Below are positions 1 through 13,739 of a DNA stretch of 64,000 bases, in pieces. A program made the translations under genes and the position numbers. The stretch is from the NCBI GenBank assembly GCA_051453625.1, contig JBOZIK010000001.1, positions 190,990,413-191,054,412 on the forward strand, given 5' to 3'. Origin of the DNA: Welwitschia mirabilis (Eukaryota > Gnetophyta > Gnetopsida > Welwitschiales). The notes under the pieces are model-generated. The model saw only the letters and a list, made by a program, of their open reading frames with translations. It had not been told where the DNA came from and made no database searches. How positions within the stretch are numbered: the stretch's first letter is position 1; the number at the start of each line of letters is the position of its first letter.

Positions 1-1590
1 TACTCAATCCTTTTACATCCTACCTTTCAAACATAATACACATAATCAAAATTTTAGACTTATAGATTAGAATTGCTTATTCAAAAAGAACAAGCAATAG
101 GTGGAATAAAAAATAAAGGAATTAACCATTTAAAATGTAATGTAAACTATAAATTTATAATCCTGGATGAATATTTCTTATGGATCTTATTAAAGAAAAT
201 AAAATTGAAAAAACAATATACAACATGAAAAATAATAAAGTCTCAAGTCCTAATGCATGTATGTTCATAGACTTTTATTAAAATTTCTTAAACATAATAG
301 AGAAATACATAACTTAGATAATAATGAAATTCTTGAGATGGATGGGAAAAGACAAAACTGAAAAAAAGGCTAATACTATTAACATAAATTATATAGTCTG
401 TTAGTTGTATCTTAAATTTTCCTCTAATCATTATATCTAATGTTTAATAATAAATATTAGTTAGTTTTTATTAAAAAGGTTAATGTCTTATAATCCATCA
501 TTTAAATATGTTATTATATTTAGGACATTCAATCATGAACTAAATTCTTTAAATAACCAAAATATTTAACTGAGTTAAATTATGATCTAAAACCTCATAG
601 CTATTAAAATAAATATAATTAAAGAATATAAAAAATGATGGAAACTTTTATATTTAATTATACATAAATTAGAATTTTCTAACCAATGTATAAATATTTA
701 TTTTTAAATGTTGTTTTACTCTCAAGTTATTTATCCCTATGAACTATAACTTTTGATACTTTTCTAGGCAATAAAAGTATAACATGTCAAGAATAAGTAT
801 GTAACTAGTAAAGAAAAGAAAGTAAAAATAAGATCTCAAAACTCAATAATAGTAATATGCCATAAAAGGTAAGTAGGATTGTGATCAAATTTACATTTTA
901 AAGAAGTTTTTAAAGAAACATTGCAAAAAAAAAATATTCCTAAAAGTTGCAAATAAAATAATAAAATTAGTAAGTTATCCTAGGATAATAATTAATTACA
1001 TAAATCTTGAGAGGAACATAATTCCATGGAATGAGTTGCATAACGATATCATTTTGATTATAAGTAGCTAAAAAATAATGAGAGAGTAAATACATTAAAA
1101 TATAAAAATTTTTTCTATCTGTTATTTACTCATTCAGTTCATGACTAAGCATTCCTTCCTTTATCTAATAACATCAAAAATTATTATGATATTTACTAGT
1201 CAAATGTTTTATACGGTTAGAGTTAATCTTGCATAATATCATAGGACTCGTTATCATTGTTTATATTTGTTATGAACGTATAATACTTGAGCATCTAATT
1301 CAATCTAGATTTTAATCATCTAATGCTTTAAGATATCATTCTACATATAGAATTCTTAACTTAAACCAGGTTTTATTTTTTGATTATATCATGCTTTGTC
1401 TTTAAGATATACCATAAGTAGTACATCTCTTAAGGATTCTTATTTGAATTTATTGAAGCTGGCTATTTATAGATAGATTATTAAAAAGTATAATATTTTT
1501 CATTTAATATACGTCCTTGACATAAGCTCAAACTCGAATCTTATTTAAATTTCAATTTAAAATTAGTACTTACATTTTTCAATATTTCTT

Positions 1591-1594
<4 letters not shown>

Positions 1595-1655
<61 letters not shown>
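1595..1655. repeat. (AC)30 dinucleotide microsatellite
   Basis: A 61-base uninterrupted AC run, perfect along its whole length. Such pure long runs are normally length-polymorphic, and the lack of interruptions suggests it is younger or more dynamic than its decayed surroundings. Confidence 0.97.
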
Positions 1656-1659
<4 letters not shown>

Positions 1660-3810
1660 GGCTGGCTATAATTAAGAAAGAGCTAGTTATAATTTGTCAC
1701 TTTTCTTATGAATGTTTCTTAAACATTCTTATCAAATTTTATATTTTCTTGAAAGATCGAATGAAATTCCTTCTTTAGAAACTTAGATAGTTTTGATAAA
1801 ATTCATTTCCTAATCTAGACTTAGTATACTTTTATAAAGAGTATGAAGAATTGAACTTGAAATAACTTTAGATAGTTAGCATGGCATTATTGGATAAAAT
1901 CATTAGGGATATAATAATAGAGGATACACTTTGGATAAAGTTATAAAATCTTAGTATATATAAGTCGAAGTAAAGTTTTTAATATAGTTAATCATCATAG
2001 AATATTTAATAATATGGAAAGGATTTTATATATTAAAATGATGGTTACAACCTCATGGCATATAAAATTCTTAAATAACAACTAAATATGAAAATATGGA
2101 GAAACATTTTAAAGTTTAAGGATATTTACAGTTGTACCCACATATCTAAATCTACATAATTCCTTTTATGACATTACCTTGCAAGGAAAACTTATTAACA
2201 TTCTATAACTTGAAAAACATTTATATAATCAATTTCTCTTTACAAATATGAACATTATACACATTAATAACTTTTTTATTATTTTATTTTTCTTTCTAAA
2301 GCTCATTATGAGAATATATCTAGTTTTTATGTATGCTTTTTACAGTAGATCTTAGCCTATCTAAGTTATGTCACAATAATTTCTTTTGGGTTTTATTATT
2401 CATGAGAAGGCACCTCCATATTTCATTTCTTTACTCTTTACTATTGGTCAATACTATAATTGTAGCAACATTAGATAATCAAATCCTTGTTTCATACATA
2501 TGTAACTATACTTTTTCCTATAGCCTTTAAAGTTACGCATTTCTCAAGGGAGAAAACAATGTTATGTTAAAAACCTTTAACTAGGATACCATTGTAGGAG
2601 GTTAAGAAAAAGAATGAAAAAGAAGATTGATTTATATCATATATGTCATTTCTATATGTTATCAAGTGTTAAGCTTCTTAATGATAGTAAGAAAATTAAC
2701 TAATATAGCCTTATAATTTTTGATTAAAAAAAGGAAACACTAATATATATTATCAAAGTTTTATTTTTTTTTTTTTCAAATTAAGCTTTAGAAATAATAT
2801 CCAAGACATGGAATTTCATATATAGTATGCTTAGAAATAACTATAATGTAGACCTAGAAATATAGATGAATGTAAGTTATTCATTAATATATAAAACTAT
2901 AAGTCTTATTTATAAATCATAAAGAGGAGACATAAAAAATTCAAAAGTAAGCATTTGCTTGATATTTCATAAGTAAGAAATAATATCACTAATTTGAAAC
3001 AATTAAAATATAATATTAGCAATTAAAGAAATGAATCCCAAAGAATATTAATGAAGTTTGGACATTATTATGGATTACATCAATTGGTATTTTACCTCAA
3101 CACCCTAAACATCACAATGATGTGGTTACAACATGTTTGACCAAGCATGAATTTTGATTTTACATGAATATTTTATAAAAATTATGTGATAGGTTAATCT
3201 GTAAAGATACAACATTTATGTAATTTTTTAGATAAATAAACCAATATATGATAAGTGTATTACTTATGAATAGTACTAGAAAAGGTAAACGTGAGTGGGT
3301 ATAGAATATTACAATTGAAGCATTCAAGGTGTTTCTTGTATTTTTATTAAATGATAGTAATAGTGCATGATTCTAATGGAAATAGTTTAGCATTTTTATC
3401 TTTCATGGATGTGGTTTTATAAATAAGAAGTTTGTCTTTCATTTTAAGGTTTAAAATATATGGCCTTTCTATTGGCTTATATTAATTTTATCCTAACTTA
3501 AGATTATAAATAATGCATGTGATACCTTACAACTTTAATTAGCATAAAATTTGATTACTAAATTTAGTTCTTTTAATCTTGGTCTATAATTGATTAAATA
3601 ACAAAATAAATAATTATGAAATGGAACATACTTAAATAAGTCTTATTCTTTACCTTATAAGAATTTATTATCTTTCATGTTTTTAACACACAAAAATACA
3701 TAGGTATGTATCCTACATGTTAGTTGATAAGGTAATATTTATTTATCTATGTTAAAAACAACTTATGATATAGAAGTGTCTTATCTTAAAATAAAATTAA
3801 ACATTTAAAT

Positions 3811-3880
3811 GCATAGTTGTCTAGTTAATGGGACACTCATCCTCAATAGAGTAGGTGATGGATTCAAACCTTTATATTTT
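3811..3880 (+). mobile_element. tRNA-derived SINE-like remnant
   Basis: A tRNA-like head is suggested by an A-box-like stretch (GTCTAGTTAATGGG, about 3819-3832) and a B-box-like stretch GGATTCAAACC (3860-3870) at tRNA-like spacing. The B box differs from the GGTTCGAANCC consensus mainly by CpG loss. I cannot see target duplications or a defined tail, so the 3' end is open. It could also be a decayed tRNA gene. Confidence 0.3.
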
Positions 3881-5002
3881 CTACTAGGCATACTATAAGG
3901 CTTTGGGAATAATTACATTATTCCTTTACATAAGCTTAGAACACTATGAGAGTTGTAGGCATAATTATATTATTCTTGGATCATCATTATGATTATCCTT
4001 TTGAATGGAGGCATGACAACTAACGTTTAAGAATCATGTACCCCCAACTAAAAGAAATAATATAACTAAGCTTATTTTACTTAAATGTTATTCAAATTTT
4101 TCTCAAAAATTTATTATACTTCTAATAATAAGGTTTAAGGAGTTAAAAAGAGTAAGAAAAATTTGTTAAGTTATTTTTCATAGTTTTATATAAATTTTTG
4201 CTAAATAAGTACAGGTTGGTAAATAACTTTATAGCCAAAAACATTGAGAGTAGATTATTATTAAGATGGATAACATTTTGAAAAAAAATTAAGTTAATTC
4301 TGAAGAAATAATTTTTGTAAAGCAGTTTTTATATATAAATTTAACTTTTTTATAATGTTAGAAATTTAGAAGCTATTGCTTCAAATCATAATTATAAGTC
4401 TTTTTAAAATGTGAAAGGAAAGTTTAATAAGCCATAGAACAATTAATATGGATGTAACAAAACTTAGGCAAAACCATAATGCACATACATTTTTAATATA
4501 CCTAAGCTTGTTGAATATGGGAATCATTGTGTAGAAGAAAAATCACTTTTCTTATATAAAGCAAATCTTTACTAAGAAGCACTAAAACCTAACATCTAAA
4601 ATCATAATGATATTAAGATTTATGTTATGATTTAATTATGATAATAAGAATTAGTAAAAGATAATATACATTAAGAATCCTCAAATATCAAATCATATGA
4701 TTGCATAGTAACTTATTATCTAAAGAACTACAAACTAGATTTTAGATAAAATATTTATCAAATTTCTAATTAACTAGAAGTATGTTTAAGTATTAGTTAG
4801 TGCTAAATGTATTAATAAAATATTATATGATAATTAATTTAAGATACTATATTAAATTTAAATTTTTAATTTACTTTTTCATAAAAACAAAATACATTAA
4901 AATTATCTTGAAAACATTTAGTTAACCACTAGATGTAAAGGCTTAAAAATTAGAGTTATGTATTTTAGAATTATTACTTAAAATTCATACAAAAACAAGA
5001 AA

Positions 5003-5410
5003 TGAAAAATCTATAGGATTAAAAGAAAGCAAAAAAATTTTAGAATTAAAATCAATTCACTTTTTCATTAACTTCAATTTATAGGATAGTTCATGCAAAT
5101 TGGAGCTAAACAAAAAAAGATATGAATTGAAATAATAAAAAGGAAAGAATATAATAAGGAAAGAATCCTTAATTGTTGACTACATAAATTGAAATAAAGA
5201 CTATAATGACACTTCTATCAGTTTAAAGAGAACGCTAAAGTTACACATATGAGATAACATGATAACTACCTAATTTAGCTTTATGTACTAAACTAAACTA
5301 ACTCTTAGGTGAATGATTAAGATATTACCCGAAGTGATAATGATATTGGATAAGATAAAACAATGTGAAACATTAAGTTTAAATAATATTAATCTAACTA
5401 TCAATGATGG
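5003..5410 (-). repeat. 3' LTR of the old Copia element
   Basis: Aligns with 13349-13739. Shared stretches include TGAAAAATCYATA at the start, AATAAGGAAAGAATCCTTAA in the middle, and a shared GATAATGATATT block followed by AAGATAAAACAA. Alignment fades near 5410. The left start is well fixed by the TG terminus; the right end is approximate. Confidence 0.6.
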
Positions 5411-5691
5411 TAAGATTGAGTTAAAGTGGATTAAGAGTTTTGGAGGAATGCTAGGCATGTAAAGGGGTAGAAACAATGTGACACCTATTTTGGAATGGCC
5501 CATTCACAGTAAATATGTGGAGGACATTAAATAAAAGGGCCACTGGGAAAAGAATTCTTCTCAATGCTAGCAGAAGATATGAAGTGATACTTTGTTTTAT
5601 CTAGAGGGCATGAAATAGTTACGTTTTCTCCAAGGTGGCTCTAAACGCATAAGAAACTACCTCTCTCATTCTGAGAAAGATTGAATCTTGT

Positions 5692-6805
5692 GGGATGATA
5701 AAGAGAATGGGGAAGCATCCCCACCACATACCAATGGATACAACCAAATACAGAAATAATGAGGACCTCTAATGCAGGATTTAGTAGGTTGGGTCGGAAT
5801 TTCTAAATGAATTAAAGGATAATCCAAGATTTAATTCTACAAAAGCGATGGTGAAAGGAAAGGTTATAATCACAAGAAGAAGTATTTTTTTGATGCCAAA
5901 TTTGATTATGTTAGCCACCAGCCTTAGGAAAAAGCGCAAGTTGGTGCTTCCCTCTTTCTACAGACATTCGAATGCAGATTAATTTTTAGATGCAAGAAAC
6001 CTAAAAATGTAAAAGATTATATTTAGAAAGTTAAGCCAGAACAAATTTAGGCTCTGATATAATAATTCATTGATCATTTTATTGTTCAGAATGAGAACCA
6101 TTCTAAACTCAAAGGACTCTAGTTCAACTTTCTTTTCACTTGGAGGAAAGGAAGAAGTGTCAATTTCCCTCTTTTTTTCACCAATAAATTAAAAGAAAGG
6201 ATTAATGAAAAGCATTCAGGGCTTATTTATAGGCTGATAGAGTTCATAAGAAAAGAGTAAGCTAATCTCAAACAGACGCGACAAAGACACCATAAAGGAG
6301 GGGAACAGGGTAAGCCTTCTAGAACCTGTAGTGATGCTAGGAAGCAACAAGAGCCCTTTCCCAGAAAGATGTAATAATAGAAATATTAATAGGAAAAAGG
6401 AAGCAAAAAAGTTTGAAGTGGAGGCTCATTAAGGCATCAGTTCAAATCTGACCAATTTGTAGAAAGTAAAGGAAAGCAAACTAGAATGCAGAACTGCTTC
6501 TGAACTAGAGGTAACTATTTTAAATGATAATGAAGACAAGGTAAAGCAAAAATCTTGGCATAATGAACAACATCAAAGGGAAGATAGAAAGAAATATGAG
6601 TAAGATGAGAAAAAATTTCTAGAGGACGAAGACTTAAACTCATCATAGGAAGATCAGGATGTTGACTCTAAGAAGGAGAGCCCAGGAAGTGAAGCTAACA
6701 AAGTAGAGAATAATGTTGGAGTGTAATTCTCTAGCTGGGTAGATCATTTATTCTCATTGAAAGCTTGCTCTCAAATGGAATCCATATAAAAATAGCATTG
6801 GATGA
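5692..6805 (+). pseudogene. acidic coding-like remnant, unknown (possibly LINE ORF1 or gag-like)
   Basis: One plus-strand frame stays in register for about 370 codons (an ATG lies at 5707) with scattered stops, fewer than expected for such AT-rich DNA. The last third is rich in Glu, Asp and Lys, for example EDKVKQKSW and DSKKESPGSEANKVENN. No zinc knuckle or catalytic motif is visible. Several stops could derive from CAG, CGA or TGG by deamination. It lies against the strand of the surrounding Copia element, between its pol and 3' LTR, so it is probably a nested insertion. Family is not recognised; a LINE first ORF or a retroelement gag are guesses. Confidence 0.35.
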
Positions 6806-7500
6806 TAAAGGTAGTGAAAAAGTGGCTAAAATCAATAATGCGAAAGATGTTTGATGGATGACAATACATGAAGGGCTTATACTAAAAAGCTATTTGTTCA
6901 GATAGTCAATAAGTATGTAAGATGAATATATTGATTGATCAACCATCTAATGTTTTACTATAGCTTCTTGTATTTCCTCTTTAGTTTAGTTTGATTTTGT
7001 ATTATTAGCTTTTGTAGCCTCTTTTTGCATTTGGCTTCAACCCAGATTTCTTATTTTGTTTGGATACCTATGTGCAAAAGTTTATTCTTATAGATGGATA
7101 GTTAAATGTTTGGTATTTTATTTGGTAGGATAGTAGGGGGAGTTTACTCAGTTGTCCATTTTAGTAGTTAGTCTAACAATCTTTATTTATGTAGTTTTTT
7201 CATGCTAAGTAATAGATACATGATCTTTTTTTCACTAAAAAACAACCCATCCTTAGCATAGAAATGGGTTCTTTACAAGAGAGAATTACCTCTACCAAAA
7301 AAGAATCCATAACCTCAGTTCATTTACCCAATTTTCAAAATTGCCTTGCCAAGTTACATGGAACAAATTCCCAGAAGTCCACAAAAAAATTATTGCTAAT
7401 TGAATGGTGCATAATCTATTATGCCTTAGAAACACCCCCTATAACAGGGATATATTGTATCTTCTAAGAAAATCAAAGTGCTTAGAGAAAAATCTTGATA

Positions 7501-7646
7501 ATGAGGTTTATGATAAAAACCTCTTTTAAAACAAATTGCTACACGATGAAACTACTTCATATAGAATTGCTCAATGAGGTTTATGATAAAAACCTCTTTT
7601 AAAATAAATTGCTACATGATGAAACTACTTCATATAGAATTGCTCA
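7501..7646. repeat. 73-bp tandem duplication
   Basis: Units 7501-7573 and 7574-7646 are almost identical; I see only C/T differences (ACAAATTGC versus ATAAATTGC, ACACGATG versus ACATGATG). One of these removes a CpG, so the duplication predates some deamination. It lies just downstream of the old Copia pol. Confidence 0.9.
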
Positions 7647-7819
7647 ATTTATTATTACACATAATGTAGAAATAGAATTACTAATTATATTATACATCTT
7701 GTAATGCTAAGAGAAAAGGTATTACACATTTTGTAGTACTAAGATCATGGAAAATTTTCATAAAGAATCTAATAAATAGATGAAGTACATTTTAAGTAAT
7801 AAATAAATGAATTTAAAAA

Positions 7820-10800
7820 TATCATAGTCAATCTAATTTTGAATTGAAAGTATTGAAACTTTTCTCGATTAATAATCTTTATTAAATATTGGTAGTTTAT
7901 TCTATAATTGGATAGTATCCTAAGGTAATAACTTCATTTTGTACAAGGTAATTTTGTAAGCCCCCTATGAAAGTGTTTTGTCTTATTAGGATGTACTAGA
8001 ACTTAATTTATATATAAAGTAAATTTATTATTAATGAAATGTTTAGTTTCTTTAATTTACTTTAAGTTTTATACTTTTAAAAGTTTTTCCAATTATTCAA
8101 TCTCTTCACATGCTCTAGATGTAGTAGTATATTTTTCTTTAGCAAATGCTTGAGCTATAACTCTTTGATGCTTAGATCACTAAAGATAAAAGTAATGTCT
8201 TTAAGAATATACTGTATTCTAATGTTGACAATGATGTTGTTAAATATCTTATAAATTTTGATTCAAAATACACCTTTAAAACAAATCGAAAGATTCTTTT
8301 ATAGGTAAAATATAATTCCTTTATCTTCTTTAAGTATCTTAGAACTCTTATAGAGGCATTTAAATGGATTACCATTTATGTATAAAGATATCATAGGAAA
8401 TATTATGTTTAGCATTAGTAATATATATAAAACTACCAATAATATTTTTATCTTTTATTTCACTAGTTCATTTTAAATCTTTATTGGTAGTCAATTTTGC
8501 ATTTTGTTATAAAAGAGTTACAACCACTTTGGTATTTTTTAAGCTAATTTGTTAAATTAAATATTTGATGTACTTCTTTGGAAATAGTAAGATCTCATTA
8601 ATTTCCTACATAATTTCTATACCAAGGTAGAACCTAGGTAGCTCTAGATTAGAAATTTTAAATGCCTCACTTAACTCAATCTTTGTGTAATTTACATAAG
8701 CTTTGTCAATGCTACTTATTAATATTTCTTTTACATATAAGACAACATATGAAGATTTTATTCTATTATATTTACTATCAACATAGCATATGTGTCTTAA
8801 TAATCACATAATCTAAATCCAATGATGCTCAAGTAACTGGTGAGCTTTTTGTACCATGATCTTGATTCTTGTTTTTGCCCATATAAGTACTTTATCAATC
8901 TACTCACATTTTACTTCTTATGCTTCACTTAAAATCCATTAAGTTACATCATGTAAATTTCTTATTATAAATATCGATTTAAACATGAATCATTTATATC
9001 TAATTGATGTAATTTCTATCCATTCTCTATTACTAGAGCAATTACACTTCTAATGGTAGCCCACTTTGTTGTTGACTCAAATATTTTATTATAGTTTAAT
9101 TATTTCTTTTAATGCAAGCCTATAATAAAAGTTGAGATTTATGTAATTCAACAGTATTATACATATTACATTTATTACAAATTACCACTTGCTAAGTAGC
9201 AGAGTGGAACCTAAATGAAGATCAAGTAACTTCCAAGTACCATTATCAATAAAAGCATCATATTCTTCTTTCATGACTTGTATCTAATGATTATGCTGTA
9301 AGGTATCTTTGAAAGGGATGGATTCACCATGAAAGATTAGATGTATCTTGTCAGAACAATCCTGAGATGATTTAGACTGATGTCTAATTCTAGTTTTTCA
9401 CTTTTTATCATCATTAATATTCTAAATAGTAGACCTTAATCCACTATATTATTTTATTATTTGAAAATTATAAACATCCTTACTAAAATAATTAAATGCA
9501 TTACTATGGAAATCATGTTCATATTCATTAGGTGTATGAACTTACTTAATCATCAAAATAGGATAGAAGATGAACCATTTTAACTAAAATGAAGTAAAGA
9601 ATTTGAAATAATAGTCATAACTTTCATCTTAATTATATCATCTTGAGCATCTAAAAGTTATACAAGATGAGACAAAAGATGAAGAATAAAAAAATTAAGA
9701 TCTAAATTACTTTATGACATGTCTAAGTAAGAGACAACACAAGAGACAATAATCTCAATACTCAAGAAGATCCATGTGATACCATTTTCATTTAGTTAGG
9801 TAACCATAAAAATTTTCATTTAGTTAGCTAACCCATAAAAAATCCTAATGTAAGCATGTATACCAAGTTTATCATGATTTTTTCTTGGAATATAAACATA
9901 GAATTTGCATCTAAACACTTAAAGATGTAAAAGGTTATCTTACAATTATAACCTTTACCTCTAGAGGATATAACATTTTCTAAAACAAAACTTGTGTAGT
10001 TATTTAATTATACTGTGATACTAACAACTTTATCTCATAAGTATTGATTACAACCATTGAAATACGTCATGAAGTGTATCATATCCATGGTGATATGATT
10101 AAAGCATTTAATAAATCCATGCTATTAAGGTATTCCTAGTCATATCTTTAGATTCTTAATTTCTTCAGAAGAAAGATAATCCTTGAACTTACTTTAGGTG
10201 TACTTACAACCATTATTAGAGTGCAAAACTTAGATTTTACATTTAGCCTTTCCTTTAATTTTTACTTTAAATACTTTAGAGATAGTTAAAGATTTAGATT
10301 TTAATCTTATAAAATACGCCTATTCATGTGTTAAAAAACATCAATAAAAGAGATAAAGTAGTAATATCATGGGGGTGTAGAAATAGGCATGGAAGCATAT
10401 ATATCACTATGAATAATAAAAAGATTTTGATCATCTCTTCATTAAACTATTAATAACTAATATTGAGTTTTTTCAAATAAAATGCATGCTTTACATTAGA
10501 GAAAATCTTATGGAATGGCAAGTATGAGAGAATGACAATTTGCATGTACTGCATTCAAAAACTAAGGACTAAAATACCCCAAATAATCATGCCATAAAAG
10601 AGATGGTGAGATAATTGCTTAAGACATGACATGAGCAATTCTAGGGATTCCAATGAATCATTGAAGATACATGAGATTCCCATCCACGTCAGCCTTCATG
10701 ATAAGATTATAATAATCATCATAAATATCATTTAAATACTTTTTCATGGAGATTGAATGATCTTCACTCATAAGAGTAGAAAGAAAGAGAAGATGTCAGC

Positions 10801-11150
10801 ATAAGAAAGGAATAAATAGAACATTTTGAATAGTTAACTAAAAAAGGAATGACAAATAAAAAGTGATTAACCAATAACCCTCTACTAGAATTAGGGTTCT
10901 ATTTATAAAAAATTACAAACTAGATTTTGTTGTAAATTTATCAAATTAATCATGCCTAGAGGTCGCATGCTTTATGATATCAATATCAAGAATCCACATT
11001 TTTTCATGAAGAATATGCTCTTCCATATAGGCAAATTCATAACTCTAAAAAATTGTATTAAATTCATAGATTTTAGGGTAATTAGAAGAACTAAAATCAT
11101 TAGTAATTACATTCTCCTTAGAACTTGATTTTTTTTTTCTTAAGGAAATT
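7820..11150 (-). pseudogene. Copia pol remnant (protease, integrase, RT, RNase H)
   Basis: Fragments in changing frames follow Copia order on the minus strand. Near 10.95-11.0 kb is a protease-like WILDIDIIKHATSR (the usual DSG is lost). Near 10.2 kb is an integrase core fragment LHSNNGCKYT. Near 9.9 kb is the post-integrase FKCLD/YVYIP region. Near 9.2-9.28 kb is the RT start MKEEYDAFIDNGTWKLLDL. Near 8.85 kb is LYGQKQESRSWYKKL. The RT active site reads YVKE instead of YVDD (about 8.72 kb), so polymerase function is gone. RNase H traces run through 8172-8375 (HLNASIRVLRYLKKIKELYF) and end near 7.82 kb. It is an old, multiply frameshifted copy. Confidence 0.75.
9785..9841. repeat. 28-bp tandem duplication
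   Basis: TTTTCATTTAGTTAGGTAAC and its neighbour TTTTCATTTAGTTAGCTAAC are two adjacent units (9785-9812, 9813-9841) inside the decayed Copia pol. It is a local replication-slippage product. Confidence 0.8.
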
Positions 11151-13334
11151 TATTATAATTAATGATATGTCATTTTTCATCAACATTGTGAATTCTATTA
11201 CTTATTTGATTTATGAAAAACACTATGTTGATTCAATTTCTTATTTATCTATGATTAATTTCATTAAGAAGGTAAAGTTTTTTTATGATTTTTAAGGATA
11301 TTTTTACTTATTATTGGAATCGACATTAAAAGGAGATGATTTCATCTAAAATCTATTTTATTTTGAATCATGAGAATGTGACATTCTAAAAGCAATACCA
11401 GAGAATGAGTAGTTGGTAGAATGAAATTAAGGTTTAGTAGTTGAGATCCTTGCTTATTAAATCAAACATTATGTTTAATATTTTTTTACTAACATGAAGG
11501 GAAAAAATGTAAATACATAAAGCTAAATCCTTCAAATAACATCTTACAAAATGGATATAAACTTGGTTTTGTGGATTCATTGATACATCTTTTTTCTTTG
11601 ATATCAGTTATTTGTGTAATCAATTATTGCATTTCACAATTTTCATAATATAATTTTCTCATGCTTGTGATAATATCAATTAGCTGTAAATCATTTTTCA
11701 CATATAATTTATTCCATAAGGTTACAAAACTAGTGTAACTTGTTTTGATTCATCTTATAGACAAAATTCATATGTCAAAAAGCAATAGATTTGACATAAT
11801 CTTGATCAATTTATTATCAGTATAAGTTGAAGCATCTTCTTCCTATTGACATAAAAATGGTACATTTTTCTTATCAAAGAAGTCTTTATGAAATCCATAT
11901 GTACACATTATTAATCTGAAATATTCATGCCACTCTTTTCTAGTTTAGTCATTCTAAAGAGTAACAAATATGTTTATCATGATTCTAAACATTATAAGAA
12001 AAGTAAAATAATCTAATAGGATCTAAAAATTTTCCTTTGTTGTAATTACAATGAAAAGAGAATAATGCTAAAGATGATATCTTGTGAGGTATAGTTAATT
12101 TGCAAGGAAATCCTTATTACATCTCCAAACTCAAATGATCTAGTTGTCATAAAAAATACTTGTCAAATCAACAATGATATTAAGATGAGATAATAATGAA
12201 ATCATATAATTAACTTGAAAGGATTATTTCTCTTCTTTATAATTCAAGTATTTTAGTAAATTCACAATAATGTGATTAGAAAAAAATAACACAACATGAA
12301 ATCACAATGGAGAAGTATATTCAATCTTAAAAGGAATCTTACTCACGTATACAATTCAAGTGATCTATCCAAATAATAATATAGTGATAATTAATTAATA
12401 GGACCCTTTAAAATGTGTAAAACTATTTCATATAAAATAAGAACAAAGCTAATTTTGGCATAAATCCCTATGCAGATGAGTTATATTTTAATGCAAAGGC
12501 CAAATATACTAATGTAATTAAGTAAAAGATTTGTGAATTTTAGGTCTTATTCCTAAACGAGGTAGTATGCATGTCCCTTTGAAGGATATTACCCTTATCT
12601 TTAGAAAGAGTAAGAGGACAATGTGTGAATCATGTTAGTGGTACTTCAAGTTATTAATCCAACTTAATTACCTCAGTAATATATCCCTTATGAGAGAATA
12701 TGATCCAATGTTGGTAGTAGAATTAGTAAGTATGATCCAATGTTGGTAGTAAACTTAGTAAATTTTATTTTATTACACCTATGCCTCCTTATCAACTTTT
12801 AGAAAAATCCAAGTAGACCCTATCACTTTGCCTTTGCTCTTTACCTAATACACCCTTGATTACTGAGACATGCATTAGAATATTGACATTAGGATGTTTG
12901 AGATGTTTCTACTCAAGAGATATAGATCTTTTCATGATATAAATTACACTATTATGTCCATTAAATACTCCACAAAAAGTTCATAGAGTAGTATACCCTA
13001 AGATAAATTTTTGTCTAGGTAAGGACCCTTGTCTTTACCACTAGCTAATAATTAATATTAGTTTTTTAAAAAAAGGTCTTTAATAAGTGGGTAATTTTCA
13101 ATTTTAAACCTAAAATTTAAAAAATAAAATTTAGATGGATTTAAGTATATAAGAAAAATTAGAAAACACAAGGTTAAAAAAATTTAAATTTTGAGGTTAA
13201 AAACAAGTTTCTCATAAAAAAAGTAAAAAAATGCATGCAAGGTACATAAATCATGTAAAACATAATAGGAAGCATAAAGTACTCAAAACCGAGTAAAGAT
13301 ACTTAAGAAGATCATGCCAAGAAACATTTCCTAA
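11151..13334 (-). other. expected gag region of the old Copia element, not readable
   Basis: By position (between primer site and protease) this should have encoded gag. I find no UBN2 or zinc-knuckle signature that survives. It contains a 32-bp tandem duplication at 12699-12762. No other gene is visible. Confidence 0.4.
12699..12762. repeat. 32-bp tandem duplication
   Basis: Two units beginning TATGATCCAATGTTGGTAGT at 12699 and 12731 lie head to tail, with few differences at their ends. Confidence 0.85.
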
Positions 13335-13346
13335 GCTCTAATACTA
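13335..13346 (-). other. decayed tRNA-iMet primer binding site
   Basis: The minus strand reads TAGTATTAGAGC, two transitions away from the plant retrotransposon primer site TGGTATCAGAGC. It is separated by the dinucleotide AT from the LTR end at 13349, exactly as in the younger Sirevirus element at 32339-32353. This fixes the element's orientation. Confidence 0.65.
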
Positions 13347-13348
13347 AT

Positions 13349-13739
13349 TGAAAAATCCATAAGGAATATTTTAAATGAGAGATCTTGGTTCAATTTATAG
13401 GTAAGTTAATATATAATGAAGTTGAACTTAGCTAAAAGGGATGTAGATAAGAAAAGAGAATAATACAATAAGGAAAGAATCCTTAATTGGAAACCACTTA
13501 AACTAAACTAAGAAATAAAATGATACATTTTTTAGATAAAATTATAAAGAATACAAGGTGCACAGATAGTACCCTAATGCATTTGCTTAATATGGTTTTA
13601 CTTACTAAACTAAATCAAATCTTATCTCGATGATTAAGATGACATCACATATGATAATGATATTAATTAAGATAAAACAAGATGAAATATTAAGGTTAAA
13701 TAATATTATTCTATTCTAAGTGATAAAGATCATGGTGCA
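13349..13739 (-). repeat. 5' LTR of the old Copia element
   Basis: Starts TGAAAAATCC immediately after the primer site and aligns with 5003-5410. The outer end is taken at a CA near 13739, where the alignment stops; this boundary is uncertain by some tens of bases. Confidence 0.6.

Larger units (their letters stand above)
1..5002. other. AT-rich intergenic DNA without recognisable genes
   Basis: No frame gives a credible protein. The longest open frame (2333-2530, 65 codons) is an AT-rich chance frame with no family resemblance. The only structured items are the AC microsatellite at 1595-1655 and a tRNA-like trace near 3.81-3.88 kb, listed separately. The stretch is probably old transposon debris decayed beyond recognition; that is inference. 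Confidence 0.6.
5003..13739 (-). mobile_element. old Ty1/Copia retrotransposon with nested debris
   Basis: The two ends (5003-5410 and 13349-13739) align along most of their length, both starting TGAAAAATC, and act as LTRs. A decayed tRNA-Met primer site lies just inside the right LTR, so the element reads on the minus strand. Pol remnants in the order protease, integrase, RT, RNase H run from about 11.15 down to 7.82 kb, matching Copia order. Between pol and the 3' LTR lie about 2.4 kb that include a plus-strand coding-like remnant, probably a later insertion. All frames are heavily broken, so it cannot move by itself. Confidence 0.6.

Noticed and set aside
2333-2530. 65-codon plus frame as a small gene
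   Set aside because: AT-rich hydrophobic composition, no homology pattern, no promoter or neighbouring gene.
6053-6064. Possible second primer binding site (GCTCTGATATAA)
   Set aside because: It sits inside the plus-strand coding-like frame and no LTR begins at its side.
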